In this document: positions 14,890-24,104 of the stretch, piece by piece
Layout of the letters: each line of letters starts with the position of its first letter
Numbering within the stretch: position 1 is the first letter of the stretch
DNA from: Psychrobacter sp. AH5
GTDB taxonomy: Bacteria > Pseudomonadota > Gammaproteobacteria > Pseudomonadales > Moraxellaceae
Length of the DNA: 24,104 nt
NCBI RefSeq assembly: GCF_040371085.1
Contig: NZ_JAMBMT010000003.1
Coordinates: 1-24,104, forward strand
Reading direction: 5' to 3'
Notes under the pieces: generated by a model
Told to the model about the DNA's origin: nothing
Databases searched by the model: none
The model's input: only the letters and a program-made list of their open reading frames with translations
Program-made: the position numbers and the translations under genes

Positions 14890-15317
14890 ACTTTCTTACT
14901 ACCTCAATAGATTATTTCCAATTTATTTACTGTTCCAATAATGAACGTATCTAATATACCGTAGTCTGTTCTTATAGTTATGTATATAACAAGCACTTCT
15001 ACTTATTCATAGTTTTATCCCTATTATTTTCATTTATTAACAGCCAAAAATCTTTATTTATTTAATAAAGATTTAACAACTTTATAGGTTTTTCCGCATT
15101 CCGCTATAAGCCATACCATATATAGCTTATAGCTGATTTTTTTTTTCTATACTACGAAGTGTACGAACTGATAGTACGAAGGATAGGCAGCGTTTAGCCA
15201 AAATAGTACGAAGGATAGGCAGTGATAGTACGAATAAATCGCAGTATTGTAAGAAAAAAAACTTTCATTTTCTTACAATGCTGCTAGTATTACCTTAAAT
15301 AGGATTTCGAGGTAGTT
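14890..15317. promoter_or_regulatory. Replication origin region, second copy
   Basis: Same elements as at 2838-3265: hairpin at 15048-15074, inverted repeat 15103-15133 and operator-like inverted repeat 15241-15284. If the molecule is a real dimer it would carry two origins. Confidence 0.75.
15153..15248 (+). repeat. Iterons, second copy
   Basis: TACGAA cores at 15153, 15162, 15175, 15207 and 15229, with the same 22/32/22-bp phasing of the four in-phase copies. Confidence 0.75.
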
Positions 15318-16487
15318 ATGGATAGTCAGAAAACATACAGCATTGAGACCGAAAGAGTGCTAACTGACCGCGAAAGGTCTGAACTTATACTTCATATGCA
15401 AGAACTATACGGCTTAGATGCAATTATAGAAGTAAAAGAACCTGTCAAAGCCCCAGATTTTGATTTTGGGTATAAAGTAGTACCTATCCACCAAAATGAA
15501 GATAAAACGCCGCAGGTGGAAGATAAGAGCCTGTCAGACGGCAAGTTAGGCTATATTTATGGCGAAAATATGGTAGTCATGCAAAATCGTATGTTAAACG
15601 CTATTACTAATTTAGATACTAATGAGCGACGTTTAATGATGTATATGACGCACTTAGTAAGAAAGGCTGTAGATATAGACCCACAACAGCGTACATTTAC
15701 AGTTAAAGCTACAGCTTTTGCTAAAGAGTACGGTAAAAGCAATCCTACAGGATATAAGACGCTAGAGAAAATAGCTGACAGCTTACTTGAAAAGGCATTT
15801 TGGTTCTGGGACTTCCAAGCTGATGATGAGAAATATAGACGTGGTTCATCATGGGTCGCAGAGTGCACGTATATTACAGGTCAAGGCAAGATTGAGTTGA
15901 CGTTGACGGAAACTGTAACCCATATGCTTACAGTGTTTGATAAAAGCCATCCATTCACTAAGTATGAGCGTCAAAGCATCGTTAATTTAGGATCGTATGG
16001 TCTTCTATTGTTCGAATTAATCTCTAGTAACTTACACCTCGAAGGTAAAAAGAGAGCTTATACCGTCAAGTATTTGCGGAAGAAATTTAACTGCGAAGAT
16101 AAATACAAAAGTATAAGTGATTTCAAGCAGTACGTATTGAAACCTGCTATTAAAGAAATCAAAGCTCAAACAACGTTAGATATATCCTTTACCCAAAATA
16201 AGGAAGGAAGGGAGATTACCGAGATAGTCTTTGCGTTTAAAGACAATGCTGCCAAGAACAAAGAAGTAGCTAAAATAGAGAAGAAAAGTCCATGCCTAAA
16301 TCAAGCTCAAGCAAATTTGTTTGATTTCAAATTAGTAGCTGAACATGCGCTTGTGGGCGATATGCCTGTCAAAACTAATGAAGAAGCAAAAAGAATAATC
16401 AATCGAGAGTTACAGATGCCTGAGCACTATAAAAAATATTTACCATATCTTATTAAATATGGTTTTGTAGAGTCAGCAAAGTCATAA
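15318..16487 (+). CDS. Rep_3-family replication initiation protein, second copy
   Basis: Identical 389-aa translation to 3266-4435, with the same GAGG ribosome-binding site and the same two winged-helix regions. It is followed after 35 bp by the second copy of MITE 1. Confidence 0.9.
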   Translation: MDSQKTYSIETERVLTDRERSELILHMQELYGLDAIIEVKEPVKAPDFDFGYKVVPIHQNEDKTPQVEDKSLSDGKLGYIYGENMVVMQNRMLNAITNLDTNERRLMMYMTHLVRKAVDIDPQQRTFTVKATAFAKEYGKSNPTGYKTLEKIADSLLEKAFWFWDFQADDEKYRRGSSWVAECTYITGQGKIELTLTETVTHMLTVFDKSHPFTKYERQSIVNLGSYGLLLFELISSNLHLEGKKRAYTVKYLRKKFNCEDKYKSISDFKQYVLKPAIKEIKAQTTLDISFTQNKEGREITEIVFAFKDNAAKNKEVAKIEKKSPCLNQAQANLFDFKLVAEHALVGDMPVKTNEEAKRIINRELQMPEHYKKYLPYLIKYGFVESAKS

Positions 16488-16522
16488 ATCGATAATAACT
16501 TAGTCTTATAGCTTTAAGTGCT

Positions 16523-16802
16523 TAGGGCGTGTTGAACATTCGACCATGGCACTGACAGCGACTATTTTTTAGGCGATTCGATGTTAAAAATAATAAGTTT
16601 AGTCATTCTAAGCGCTTATTTTTAACGATGAAGCGGCAAAAAAGAGTCCTGTCCCTGTTGTTGTCGTGAGGGCTGATGCTAAAATTGCCCCATACTGCGT
16701 TACAAATCTCGCTAAGGCATCTGCATTATCGTCGCTTTGTGCCTTGTCTGGAACAATTTTAGCGATCAGCAGTGCCTATTTGCGAATGTTCAACACGCCC
16801 TA
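16523..16802 (+). mobile_element. MITE-like element 1, second copy
   Basis: Identical to 4471-4750, with 20-bp perfect ends TAGGGCGTGTTGAACATTCG and its complement. It is a product of unit duplication, not an independent insertion, since its flanks are the same. Confidence 0.85.
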
Positions 16803-17536
16803 ATAAAGAAAGCTGCACGATTCACCCTGAAAGTATCCTACACAAGTTTGCTAAGCAAGTCATTATGGAAGAGAAATATTTAACACTACCATCACTACCT
16901 GATGACGAAAATAGTGAAGATAAAACTTGGGAGTTTGATCAACTAATCGAAGAGCAAGCTGTTGGCTGTATTCGACCTGATATAGTCGCAACGGTTGACG
17001 GAGAAATGATGTTTATTGAAGTTGCTGTGACTTCTTTCATCGATACTGATAAAGCAGATTTTATTAAGCAATTAGGTATTAAGACCGTTGAGATCGATTT
17101 GAGAGAAATCCTCACACAAGGTATTGAGTTGCCAAGTGAGGAAGCCAAAGATTATATTCTAGACTGTGTCAGTAATAAGCAGTGGATATTTCCAGCACCG
17201 AAATCATTAACAATAGCCCCTACACCATCACCTGAGCCTCTTTATAATTGCCAGAGCAGTACTGATGAGAATAGCAACGGAAGCTTTGATAAAGGCTATA
17301 CCATCTATCGCTTTACCGTCAACCATGCTTGGGTAGATGTCAGGGTCTTTAATTCAGGCATGATGTCTATCAAGTGTGTGACCTACAACCATGATGTCAT
17401 TGAGATACTAAAGCAATGGCGTAACGAAGGCGGTGGTCAGTACAATCAAAAATATAAGTCATGGAATTACTTCAAACCATTTTCAGACACCGTCTTTCAA
17501 CGACTACAAGAAATGGATAGTTCACCCAAGCAATGA
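16772..17536 (+). CDS. MITE-fused nuclease/HARP-like protein, second copy
   Basis: Same 254-aa frame as 4720-5484, again opening with GTG inside the MITE end; the alternative internal ATG is at 16865. It ends 14 bp before the bidirectional terminator. Confidence 0.6.
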   Translation: MPICECSTRPNKESCTIHPESILHKFAKQVIMEEKYLTLPSLPDDENSEDKTWEFDQLIEEQAVGCIRPDIVATVDGEMMFIEVAVTSFIDTDKADFIKQLGIKTVEIDLREILTQGIELPSEEAKDYILDCVSNKQWIFPAPKSLTIAPTPSPEPLYNCQSSTDENSNGSFDKGYTIYRFTVNHAWVDVRVFNSGMMSIKCVTYNHDVIEILKQWRNEGGGQYNQKYKSWNYFKPFSDTVFQRLQEMDSSPKQ

Positions 17537-17550
17537 GATAATAAAATATA

Positions 17551-17595
17551 TATAACTATTAAGGCCTTGCTGTTAGCAAGGCCTTAATAGTTATA
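17551..17595. terminator. Bidirectional intrinsic terminator, second copy
   Basis: Same 21-bp perfect stem with GTT loop, between the convergent genes at 16772-17536 and 17613-19679. Confidence 0.9.
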
Positions 17596-17612
17596 GTCGA
17601 AAACAAGCTGCC

Positions 17613-19679
17613 TTACTCATCTGGCAACACTATACCAAATGAAGAATTAGGCTTCTCAAACAATCTAAAGAAGCCTATCAAGCCAAGTGGATTACCGTCA
17701 ACCTTAGACTCTTTAGATAACAACATACCTTTAAAATCTGTTTCACCTACTAATAAATCGACAAACATAGCATGAGGTAAATTCAACGTAGCATTAACCT
17801 TCTCTTCTACTGGCTTAGAATCATCAACTAAACGATGATGGAGCACTGAGTTCTCAATCCATAAGAGATGGCTTTCATTTAGATCCGTAAAATTAATCAC
17901 TATCTTAGTGTCTTTATTAGCTGCATCTTCTGATTTTAAACGCACAGCTAAAGTATCGAAAAAGTTAGAGACTGGCGTTTGTAATAATAGGTCTTTAGTA
18001 GCGGCAAGATTCACGCTGGTGTTGGATGTTCCTTGACGTAACTCTAAAGCACCGGTCAAATAAACATCACGCCACGGTCCTGATTCCGCTTGATAGCCTA
18101 ATTGATCATAGCTACGCGCTAGCAGCTCGCGCGCTACTATGTTTTTGGGTTCAACCGATACCAAATGATTCAATAGCTCAGCGGCCCAGCGATAGTTATC
18201 CTCATCAAAGGCTTTTTGCGCTTTTAATAATACATTATTACTACCACCAGCTAGATCGACGTAAGCGGTAGCACGTTGTGGATCAGGTAACGGATCTAAA
18301 TGGGCAGGATTACCATCGTACCATCCTAAATAACCTTGGTAGACAGCACGTGCATTATGTTTTACTGTGCCATAATACTCGCGATTATAGAATTCCTGCG
18401 ACAAACTAGTAGGCAAAGTAATATCTTCAGCGATCTCGCCTGGTGTCATACCTTTATTCATACGGCGCACGCTCTGATCGTGAATAAATTTATAAGTATC
18501 GCGCTGTTGCTTTAAGAATTTCTGAATATTGTCTTGCCCCCACATAGGCCAATGATGACTACCGAAATAGATATCGGCATCACCAAATATATTACGCGCC
18601 TCTTCTATATAACCGCTCCATTTCAAAGCATCACGTACCTTTGCACCGCGTAGCGTATACAGATTATGCATATTTCGTGACACCAATTCTGCACCGCCAA
18701 AAGCCTTGTATTCTGGTAGATAGAAGGTTAGTTCTGCTGGAGCTTCTGACTCAGGCGTGTACTGAAACTCGAACTTGACGCCATCTATATTTAGTTTAGT
18801 AGGAGTGCGATCAATTAATACCGTAGGCTTGGTAATACTGACCTCTCCAAAAGCTGGGCTCTTTCCTAAGCCAGTATCGATATGACCGAATTCATCACGC
18901 GCCAAGTCTTTGCCGTACATGTAAACGGCGCGGCGTAGCATAGCATTACCAGCAATGATATTTTCGCTGGTCGCTTCTTCTATAAACCCAGCAGGTGCAA
19001 TAATTGGAATTTTCTTACGCTCAATATCTTGCTGACTAACAATGCCTAATACTCCGCCGAAGTGATCAACATGACTATGCGTAAATAAAATAGCACTGAC
19101 GTTGGTTGTATTCGGATAGCGCTTAGCTAGATGCTGCATAGCGAAGTCATAAGCATAGCGCGCGGTTTCTTTTGAGGTCATCGTATCAATAATAATCCAG
19201 CCACTATCGCCTTTGATTAACGTCATGTTAGATAAATCAAAACCGCGAACTTGATAAATACCTGGTGTTACCTCGAATAGTCCTTGAATATTATTGAGCT
19301 GAGCTTGTCGCCACAGGCTAGGATTGACTGTAGCAGGAGCCTCACCTTCTATAAAATCATAAGCACTCATATTCCAGACGTTCTTCGAGGCGTCTTTAGA
19401 GGATGGGATTTTCAAATCTTTAGGACTGGCGATAAGTCCGCGACGCGCGTCTGTGAAATCTTGCTGATCGTTAAGGTTTAATTGTTTGGCGACCTGACTA
19501 TTAGCTTTGATGGTAGCGGTCGTAGGGGCGCGATTATCACCGCTTACACTAGTCACTGTTCCTGTACGCGCAGGTGCTGAGCTACAAGCTATTAGTAGCA
19601 TACTGCTACAAAGTAATAACAACTCTTTTGAATGACGAAGATTATTAACTGTGTTTTTTTTATGGCTGATTATTACCAT
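17613..19679 (-). CDS. sdsA: Alkylsulfatase lipoprotein, second copy
   Basis: Identical 688-aa translation to 5561-7627, with lipobox LIAC, HSHVDH and the E312/E331/H376 ligands retained. It has the same isolated position between terminator and MITE 2. Confidence 0.92.
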   Translation of the reverse strand: MVIISHKKNTVNNLRHSKELLLLCSSMLLIACSSAPARTGTVTSVSGDNRAPTTATIKANSQVAKQLNLNDQQDFTDARRGLIASPKDLKIPSSKDASKNVWNMSAYDFIEGEAPATVNPSLWRQAQLNNIQGLFEVTPGIYQVRGFDLSNMTLIKGDSGWIIIDTMTSKETARYAYDFAMQHLAKRYPNTTNVSAILFTHSHVDHFGGVLGIVSQQDIERKKIPIIAPAGFIEEATSENIIAGNAMLRRAVYMYGKDLARDEFGHIDTGLGKSPAFGEVSITKPTVLIDRTPTKLNIDGVKFEFQYTPESEAPAELTFYLPEYKAFGGAELVSRNMHNLYTLRGAKVRDALKWSGYIEEARNIFGDADIYFGSHHWPMWGQDNIQKFLKQQRDTYKFIHDQSVRRMNKGMTPGEIAEDITLPTSLSQEFYNREYYGTVKHNARAVYQGYLGWYDGNPAHLDPLPDPQRATAYVDLAGGSNNVLLKAQKAFDEDNYRWAAELLNHLVSVEPKNIVARELLARSYDQLGYQAESGPWRDVYLTGALELRQGTSNTSVNLAATKDLLLQTPVSNFFDTLAVRLKSEDAANKDTKIVINFTDLNESHLLWIENSVLHHRLVDDSKPVEEKVNATLNLPHAMFVDLLVGETDFKGMLLSKESKVDGNPLGLIGFFRLFEKPNSSFGIVLPDE

Positions 19680-19726
19680 AATAAATTCCTTTTATGAATG
19701 GCAGGTTAAAATTAATTACGATCATT

Positions 19727-19746
19727 TAGGCCGTGTTGAACATTGG
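19727..19746 (+). mobile_element. Solo MITE end, second copy
   Basis: TAGGCCGTGTTGAACATTGG, the same two-mismatch relic as at 7675-7694, 47 bp from the alkylsulfatase start. Confidence 0.6.
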
Positions 19747-19780
19747 CGACAAATTAATGGAAAAAAAAATAGCGAACGGT

Positions 19781-20087
19781 TAGGGCGTGTTGAACATTCA
19801 CAAATGCGCACTGCTGATAGCTACTAGTTTATCAAAGCTGTGTTCTAGTCGTCGTTAAAATTGCAGATAATGCTTATTGCATTGGTTAGCTGATTTTATT
19901 TAAACAGTCACAACGACTAGGGCGATTTTAGCATCAGCCCTCACGACAACAACAGGGACAGGACTCTTTTTTGCCGCTTTATTGATAAAAATAGACGCTT
20001 AGAACGACTAAACTTACCATTTTTATCTGCAAATCGCCTAAAAAATAGTCTCTGTCAGTGACATGGTCGAATGTTCAACACGCCCTA
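19781..20087 (-). mobile_element. MITE-like element 2, second copy
   Basis: Identical to 7729-8035, bounded by TA and inverted GGGCGTGTTGAACATTC ends; with 16523-16802 it bounds the second cargo segment. Confidence 0.85.
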
Positions 20088-20116
20088 GTAATTAACATTA
20101 TTAATGCAATAAATTT

Positions 20117-20122
20117 TATAAT
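20117..20122 (+). promoter_or_regulatory. Possible -10 element, second copy
   Basis: Perfect TATAAT 39 bp before the ATG at 20162, again without a good -35 hexamer. Confidence 0.35.
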
Positions 20123-20161
20123 GTAATTTTATTTGAAAGATAATTACTTAGAGGCAAAAAC

Positions 20162-20629
20162 ATGAAAAAAATACTTACTGCAGTGCTACTCTCTTCATTG
20201 CCTGTGTTCGCTTCAGCTAATTGGGACTATAAGACTAAACCAGTGGGCGACTCCGGCTACTTATCGAATATAGGTACTACAGTATCAGATGCAGATAGTT
20301 ATGTAATGGCTGTTAGTAAGCTCGCGAATATTGATGATAGTTATGGTGTCGAGTTTAAATTCCCAGCTAAAGCTAAGCTTTTTAGGTGTATTACTTCATT
20401 TTGCAAATTGACTGTCACGCCCAAAGGGAAGAAACCAGTCGAATTCACCATCACAGGTAGAAGAGAAGAGACTAATATTTATGATGTTACTGATAGTATT
20501 CAAGCTCAAAAGTTAGCCAATATTCTTGCAAAGAATAAAGTGGTAACTATCAAAACGTCAATCAAGGGAGCTGATAAAACTGTAAAATATACTCAAGAAC
20601 CAATACTTGATCTAAAAAAACTAAAGTAG
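20162..20629 (+). CDS. Small secreted protein of unknown function, second copy
   Basis: Identical 155-aa translation to 8110-8577, including the signal peptide ending A-S-A and the cysteine pair C76/C81; same AGAGG ribosome-binding site. Confidence 0.75.
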   Translation: MKKILTAVLLSSLPVFASANWDYKTKPVGDSGYLSNIGTTVSDADSYVMAVSKLANIDDSYGVEFKFPAKAKLFRCITSFCKLTVTPKGKKPVEFTITGRREETNIYDVTDSIQAQKLANILAKNKVVTIKTSIKGADKTVKYTQEPILDLKKLK

Positions 20630-20657
20630 TTTATTTGTTTGTTCATATCTAGAAACA

Positions 20658-20689
20658 TTGGTTAGTTGAATTTATGGTCGACTAACCAA
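20658..20689. terminator. Hairpin after secreted-protein gene, second copy
   Basis: Same 12-position stem with one wobble and no T-run, 29 bp after the stop. Confidence 0.4.
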
Positions 20690-20710
20690 ACTTCCATAAT
20701 AAATCGATAA

Positions 20711-20894
20711 TTTGAGTTTTTTATTCTTTATTAGAGCCAGTATTACTGTTATTTGAGTTTTCTAGTGCAGAATTTGAGTGTTCAGTCCGCTCAGGTCAAA
20801 ATTACAGTTTTATAACAAATCAATAATTTGAGTTTTTTGTTCAAAATTAGAGCCTAAATCATCAAAATTTGAGTTTCTTGTTCCAGTATTCGAG
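20711..20894 (+). repeat. TTTGAG triplet array, second copy
   Basis: Motifs at 20711, 20752, 20773, 20827, 20868 and 20889, with the same 41/21/54/41/21 spacing. Confidence 0.75.
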
Positions 20895-20958
20895 TTTTTA
20901 GCCTAATCCATTGATTACACACCAAAGCCTAATAGCCCTCTGCTAAGAGCGCGGTTAC

Positions 20959-21030
20959 GAGAAGCTGTATATACTTACACTACGTTCCATTATATACAGC
21001 TTCTCATAAACCACGTTGGGGACACCCCAA
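20959..21030. other. oriT: Probable oriT, second copy
   Basis: Same 15-bp-arm inverted repeat (20959-20973 and 20991-21005) and the TTGGGG/CCCCAA hairpin (21016-21030). Confidence 0.6.
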
Positions 21031-21049
21031 ACCCCAAAAAAACTAGATG

Positions 21050-21316
21050 CTAAGGTCTACAATACATATATGTGTTAGTCCGGTATTGTTCTCTCATGCA
21101 TGCATCATATTGACCCCTAGTAATACCCTCGCCCATATCGTCAGATGGATGTGGTTTGACCGGCATGTTCTGTAATCTTTCATAAGTCAGACCCGCCAAT
21201 ATTAGTATTACTATACCTATTAACGGCCATAACAAATGGCTTTCCTCTAACCATTTATATATTAATTGAGATAAAGAGAAAAATAGCAGTAAACCTACAC
21301 CATAAACTATTTCCAT
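21050..21316 (-). CDS. Small two-helix membrane protein, second copy
   Basis: Identical 88-aa translation to 8998-9264, divergent from the second relaxase gene with an 87-bp shared promoter gap. Confidence 0.65.
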   Translation of the reverse strand: MEIVYGVGLLLFFSLSQLIYKWLEESHLLWPLIGIVILILAGLTYERLQNMPVKPHPSDDMGEGITRGQYDACMREQYRTNTYMYCRP

Positions 21317-21403
21317 ATTAGTTTTTCCAAATGATTAATGCATAAGTATAGTTTGAAAATCATTAAAAACATCATTTTTATTTATCAAAATAGGCTATTA
21401 ATT

Positions 21404-22996
21404 ATGGCTATATTCCGAGCAGAAACCAAGCACATAAGCAGAGGAAAAGGACACAATGTTGTCGCAGCAGCAGCCTATCGTGCTGCCGAAAAACTGACCG
21501 ATACTAACAAACTAAACCCTAATGCTACTACTCACGACTATACGAATAAAAAGGGTGTAGTGGCTAAAAATATCGTTTTGCCGACAGCCTTAAGTAATGA
21601 GAACTTTTCGATCAGTAGGCAAGAGCTATGGAGCAGTGTCGAAGAACACGCGACCACGACTAGAAGTGTCAAAGGTAGTCGCCTAAAAAAATCCGCTAGG
21701 TTGGCTAGAGAATGGTTACTTGCATTGCCTAGCGAGCTGTCAGATGACGAAAACGAGCAATTAACAGTAGAGTTCACACAGCACTTAGCTGATGAGCTAG
21801 GGGTGATCGGTGATTATTGCATTCATAAACCGACCATAGAAAACTACCAAACTATGAAAGACCGTATCGAAACATATAATCTTGATACAAAAGAACTCGA
21901 AGTAACAGAAGTATATGACCTAGAGCCAACTATAGAACCTGATAAGCGCAATATTCATGCTCATATTATGTTTACCACCCGTCAAGCCGAACTGACTAAG
22001 GACGGTAAGCTGTCATTTGGTGAGAAGGTACATACTGAAAAGTCGGATCGTTGGCGACGAAGCAAAAACATGGGTGATGGTGCTGAGTATATTAAAAACG
22101 TACGTGAATTATGGGCAAACATGGTTAATAAACGACTAGCACAGCATGATATAGCACCTATCAGCCACAAATCATATAAAGATTTAGGTCTTGATATCCA
22201 ACCGCAGCACAAGCAAGGGAAAAATGCCTCAGTCTTTGCTGCATATGGCTTTACATCAAGAGTGAAAGGAATAAACAATGGATACGAAGAAAGTAATAGA
22301 GCAGCCATTAAGTCAGCATCAGATAGCTGTATTACTCTCAGCAATGAAGCAACAAACAGAGCTACTAGAGCAGGGAACGACGCAAATGCAGCAGCAGACA
22401 GAACAGCTACAGCAGTACGAGGAGCTGATGATTGGCTATCAAGAGCAGCTCCAACACCTTTTGACAGAAAACGAGGAGCTGAAAAGCTTGACGAGCAAAC
22501 AGGAATCTTTGATCGATTTGCAGAACGAGAAGATAAAATCACTGTTAGACGACATGGAGAGCTAATAGAGCAAGCGATACAGAATTATTGGGATGCCCAA
22601 GAATGGAAGCCCTACATACAAAAAAGCGACTGGTCAGGTGGTGGCATGGAAACAAACCCTAAACCCGACCCGAGCGATACTTTCAATCCTCGGCAGATGA
22701 ATGTGATCAAAAACATCAGCGAACACCTTGAAGGCGTGGATAATGATAGTCGCCTAAATGATAGGTTATTACGTGAAAGCCTTGGACAGTATAGTAATGC
22801 GCGTATTTTAACGCTATTGACCAACCCTACGAAAGAGCATCTACAATATGAACAAGATAAGAAGAACCTTACTGAGGTTGTCGCTATTAGTAATCCACCT
22901 TTAGATACCACACAAGAGGAAGAGTCGGTAGTCGATCATGAGGAAAGTAAACTAGCACCACTCACCCCACGTAATACGTACAGACCGAGCTTGTAA
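21404..22996 (+). CDS. mobA: MobA/MobL-family relaxase, second copy
   Basis: Identical to 9352-10944 when started at the family-typical MAIFRAETKHISR; the histidine motif NIHAHIM and candidate Y25 are present. It carries the nested frame at 22278-22565. Confidence 0.9.
   Translation: MAIFRAETKHISRGKGHNVVAAAAYRAAEKLTDTNKLNPNATTHDYTNKKGVVAKNIVLPTALSNENFSISRQELWSSVEEHATTTRSVKGSRLKKSARLAREWLLALPSELSDDENEQLTVEFTQHLADELGVIGDYCIHKPTIENYQTMKDRIETYNLDTKELEVTEVYDLEPTIEPDKRNIHAHIMFTTRQAELTKDGKLSFGEKVHTEKSDRWRRSKNMGDGAEYIKNVRELWANMVNKRLAQHDIAPISHKSYKDLGLDIQPQHKQGKNASVFAAYGFTSRVKGINNGYEESNRAAIKSASDSCITLSNEATNRATRAGNDANAAADRTATAVRGADDWLSRAAPTPFDRKRGAEKLDEQTGIFDRFAEREDKITVRRHGELIEQAIQNYWDAQEWKPYIQKSDWSGGGMETNPKPDPSDTFNPRQMNVIKNISEHLEGVDNDSRLNDRLLRESLGQYSNARILTLLTNPTKEHLQYEQDKKNLTEVVAISNPPLDTTQEEESVVDHEESKLAPLTPRNTYRPSL
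22278..22565 (+). CDS. Nested coiled-coil protein within mobA, second copy
   Basis: Identical 95-aa frame to 10226-10513, with the same AAAGGA ribosome-binding site inside the relaxase gene. Confidence 0.7.
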   Translation: MDTKKVIEQPLSQHQIAVLLSAMKQQTELLEQGTTQMQQQTEQLQQYEELMIGYQEQLQHLLTENEELKSLTSKQESLIDLQNEKIKSLLDDMES

Positions 22997-23018
22997 GCCT
23001 AACCTAGAGTACCCTCGC

Positions 23019-23978
23019 TTAATCAGCACCCTGATTGTTATTTTGGTTTTTAGAGGTAGCTAATTCGCTTTCAGTCTTTTCGAGTTCTGCTGTCACTTGT
23101 TCCTGCTCTGATAGGTAATTGTTTGATAACTCACTATACTTCTCATTTAATACTCTGTGTTCCACTTCAAGCTTAGCTTGTGTTTGAGTCAGTTGATCAC
23201 TCTGTTCTGATAGCTTGTTACGCTCAGCAGTTATAGCCTTTAGCTCCCCTTTAACTTCTGCGGTCTTAGTCTGTATCTCATTGCGCTCAGCGGTTACTGT
23301 CTTTAACTCAGTCTTAGTATTTGCAAGCTCTGACTTCAAGCGCTCAATCTCTGCTTTATTACTGTCAGCTATAGTCTCAAGTTTAGTCACCTTAGATAAG
23401 TTAGCAGCCAAGTCTGCCGATGTCTTATCTAGTGCGCTGCGAACCTCTGCAAGCTGTGTCTGCGCGGTATCCGCTTTAATACGTTCAAGCTCTAGCTGAT
23501 GCTCAGTAGCGTCTAACGTCTTTTTAAATGTGTCACGTTCAGCTTCGGTCTTCTCTAACTTTGTAGCTGCCGTCTCTGCTGTCGCCGTCACCTCGTCAAG
23601 TTGCCCTAATAAATCAGATTGTTCACTCTCTAGCGTCTTAACCGCTTCTTGCGCCTCGTCCGTTTCAGCTTGCGCTTTAACCTTGATTGCCTCTAAAGCC
23701 TCACGCTCTTTGACTAATCGATCATTGGCGATATCAATGGCCGTCTGCCACATATCCGCACCAAGCGCTTGTAAGCGCTCAGTGATGCCGCTTGGCAAGT
23801 CCACCTGTCTTAGCTGTTCTTCCTCTCTATTATCCTGTCGCCATGATTTCATAGCCTCACTGATAGTCGTAAACGAACCACCGCCTAGCGCTTTACGCAC
23901 TTCTGCTAGAGTCGGCTTAATGCCTTGATCTTGTAACTGGTCAGCGATTGCATGAATCTGCTGAATATTGATCGCCAT
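23019..23978 (-). CDS. kfrA: KfrA-like protein, second copy
   Basis: Identical 319-aa product to 10967-11926, using the second of two in-frame ATGs (the other is at 23987) because of AAAGGA spacing. It converges on the second relaxase gene with 22 bp between. Confidence 0.85.
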   Translation of the reverse strand: MAINIQQIHAIADQLQDQGIKPTLAEVRKALGGGSFTTISEAMKSWRQDNREEEQLRQVDLPSGITERLQALGADMWQTAIDIANDRLVKEREALEAIKVKAQAETDEAQEAVKTLESEQSDLLGQLDEVTATAETAATKLEKTEAERDTFKKTLDATEHQLELERIKADTAQTQLAEVRSALDKTSADLAANLSKVTKLETIADSNKAEIERLKSELANTKTELKTVTAERNEIQTKTAEVKGELKAITAERNKLSEQSDQLTQTQAKLEVEHRVLNEKYSELSNNYLSEQEQVTAELEKTESELATSKNQNNNQGAD

Positions 23979-24022
23979 GACGGTCATCCTTTATTTTGTA
24001 TGGTTAGATATGTATCTTTTGT

Positions 24023-24064
24023 ATTGTATGTATGTAGTATAATACAATATACAACATATTACAA
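24023..24064 (-). promoter_or_regulatory. kfrA promoter and operator, second copy
   Basis: TTGTAA at 24059-24064, TATACT at 24036-24041, 17-bp spacer, and the ATTGTAT/ATACAAT inverted repeat at 24023-24048. Confidence 0.7.
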
Positions 24065-24074
24065 GGTACAATAT

Positions 24075-24100
24075 AAAAAAACCCCAAGATATCTTGAGGT
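24075..24100 (-). terminator. Intrinsic terminator at window end
   Basis: Same stem and T-run (minus strand) as 12023-12048. On the circle it terminates the gene at 45-2837, which continues from the other end of the window. Confidence 0.8.
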
Positions 24101-24104
24101 GATT

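Larger units (their letters stand above)
1..24104. repeat. Exact tandem dimer of a 12,052-bp circular plasmid unit
   Basis: Every gene in 1-12052 recurs 12,052 bp downstream with an identical translation, and the intergenic stretches I compared by eye are also identical. Position 12053 begins the same sequence as position 1, and the window ends at 24104 with the same bases that precede 12053, so the unit closes perfectly into a circle. The terminator that ends the 12097-14889 gene lies across the unit junction, so the linear break is arbitrary. Either a circular contig was written twice or the plasmid exists as a dimer; the sequence alone cannot tell which. Confidence 0.97.

Overview
The window is an exact head-to-tail duplication of one 12,052-bp unit: positions 1-12052 and 12053-24104 carry the same genes at a constant offset of 12,052, the repeat closes without an extra base, and each end continues into the other. 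This is what a circular plasmid looks like when written out twice, either as a doubled assembly or as a true plasmid dimer. Only 12,052 bp of independent sequence is present.

The sequence is AT-rich. Its gene set (Rep_3-type initiator with iterons, MobA/MobL relaxase, KfrA-like protein, lipoprotein alkylsulfatase, and short elements with TAGGGCGTGTTGAACATTCG ends) suggests a small mobilizable plasmid of a gammaproteobacterium in the Moraxellaceae, most likely Psychrobacter. The genus is an inference from gene type and base composition, not a search result.

Layout of one unit (first copy): (a) 45-2837, minus strand, a 930-aa MmeI-like single-chain restriction-modification enzyme. (b) 2838-3265, replication origin with hairpins, spaced TACGAA iterons and an inverted repeat before the rep gene. 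(c) 3266-4435, the initiator Rep. (d) 4471-8035, a cargo segment bounded by two related MITE-like elements in opposite orientation. It holds a nuclease-like/HARP-like ORF whose start lies inside the first MITE, a strong bidirectional terminator, and an SdsA-type alkylsulfatase lipoprotein. (e) 8110-8577, a small secreted protein of unknown function. (f) 8638-8978, a non-coding block with two equal triplets of TTTGAG motifs followed by a probable oriT hairpin. (g) 8998-9264, a small membrane protein divergent from (h) 9352-10944, the MobA/MobL relaxase, which contains a second gene nested in another frame (10226-10513). (i) 10967-11926, minus strand, a KfrA-like coiled-coil DNA-binding protein with a good promoter overlapped by a likely operator.

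The backbone thus provides copying (rep/iterons), transfer in trans by a helper (oriT/mobA/nested gene), stability (KfrA and a selfish restriction-modification enzyme) and one catabolic trait (hydrolysis of alkyl sulfates such as SDS-like surfactants outside the cytoplasm). No transposase, resolvase, ParA/ParB pair, antibiotic-resistance gene, tRNA, rRNA or CRISPR array is visible. The most unusual points are the MITE-bounded alkylsulfatase segment, the MITE/nuclease chimeric ORF with a HARP-like tail, the gene nested in mobA, and the two TTTGAG triplets with identical internal spacing.
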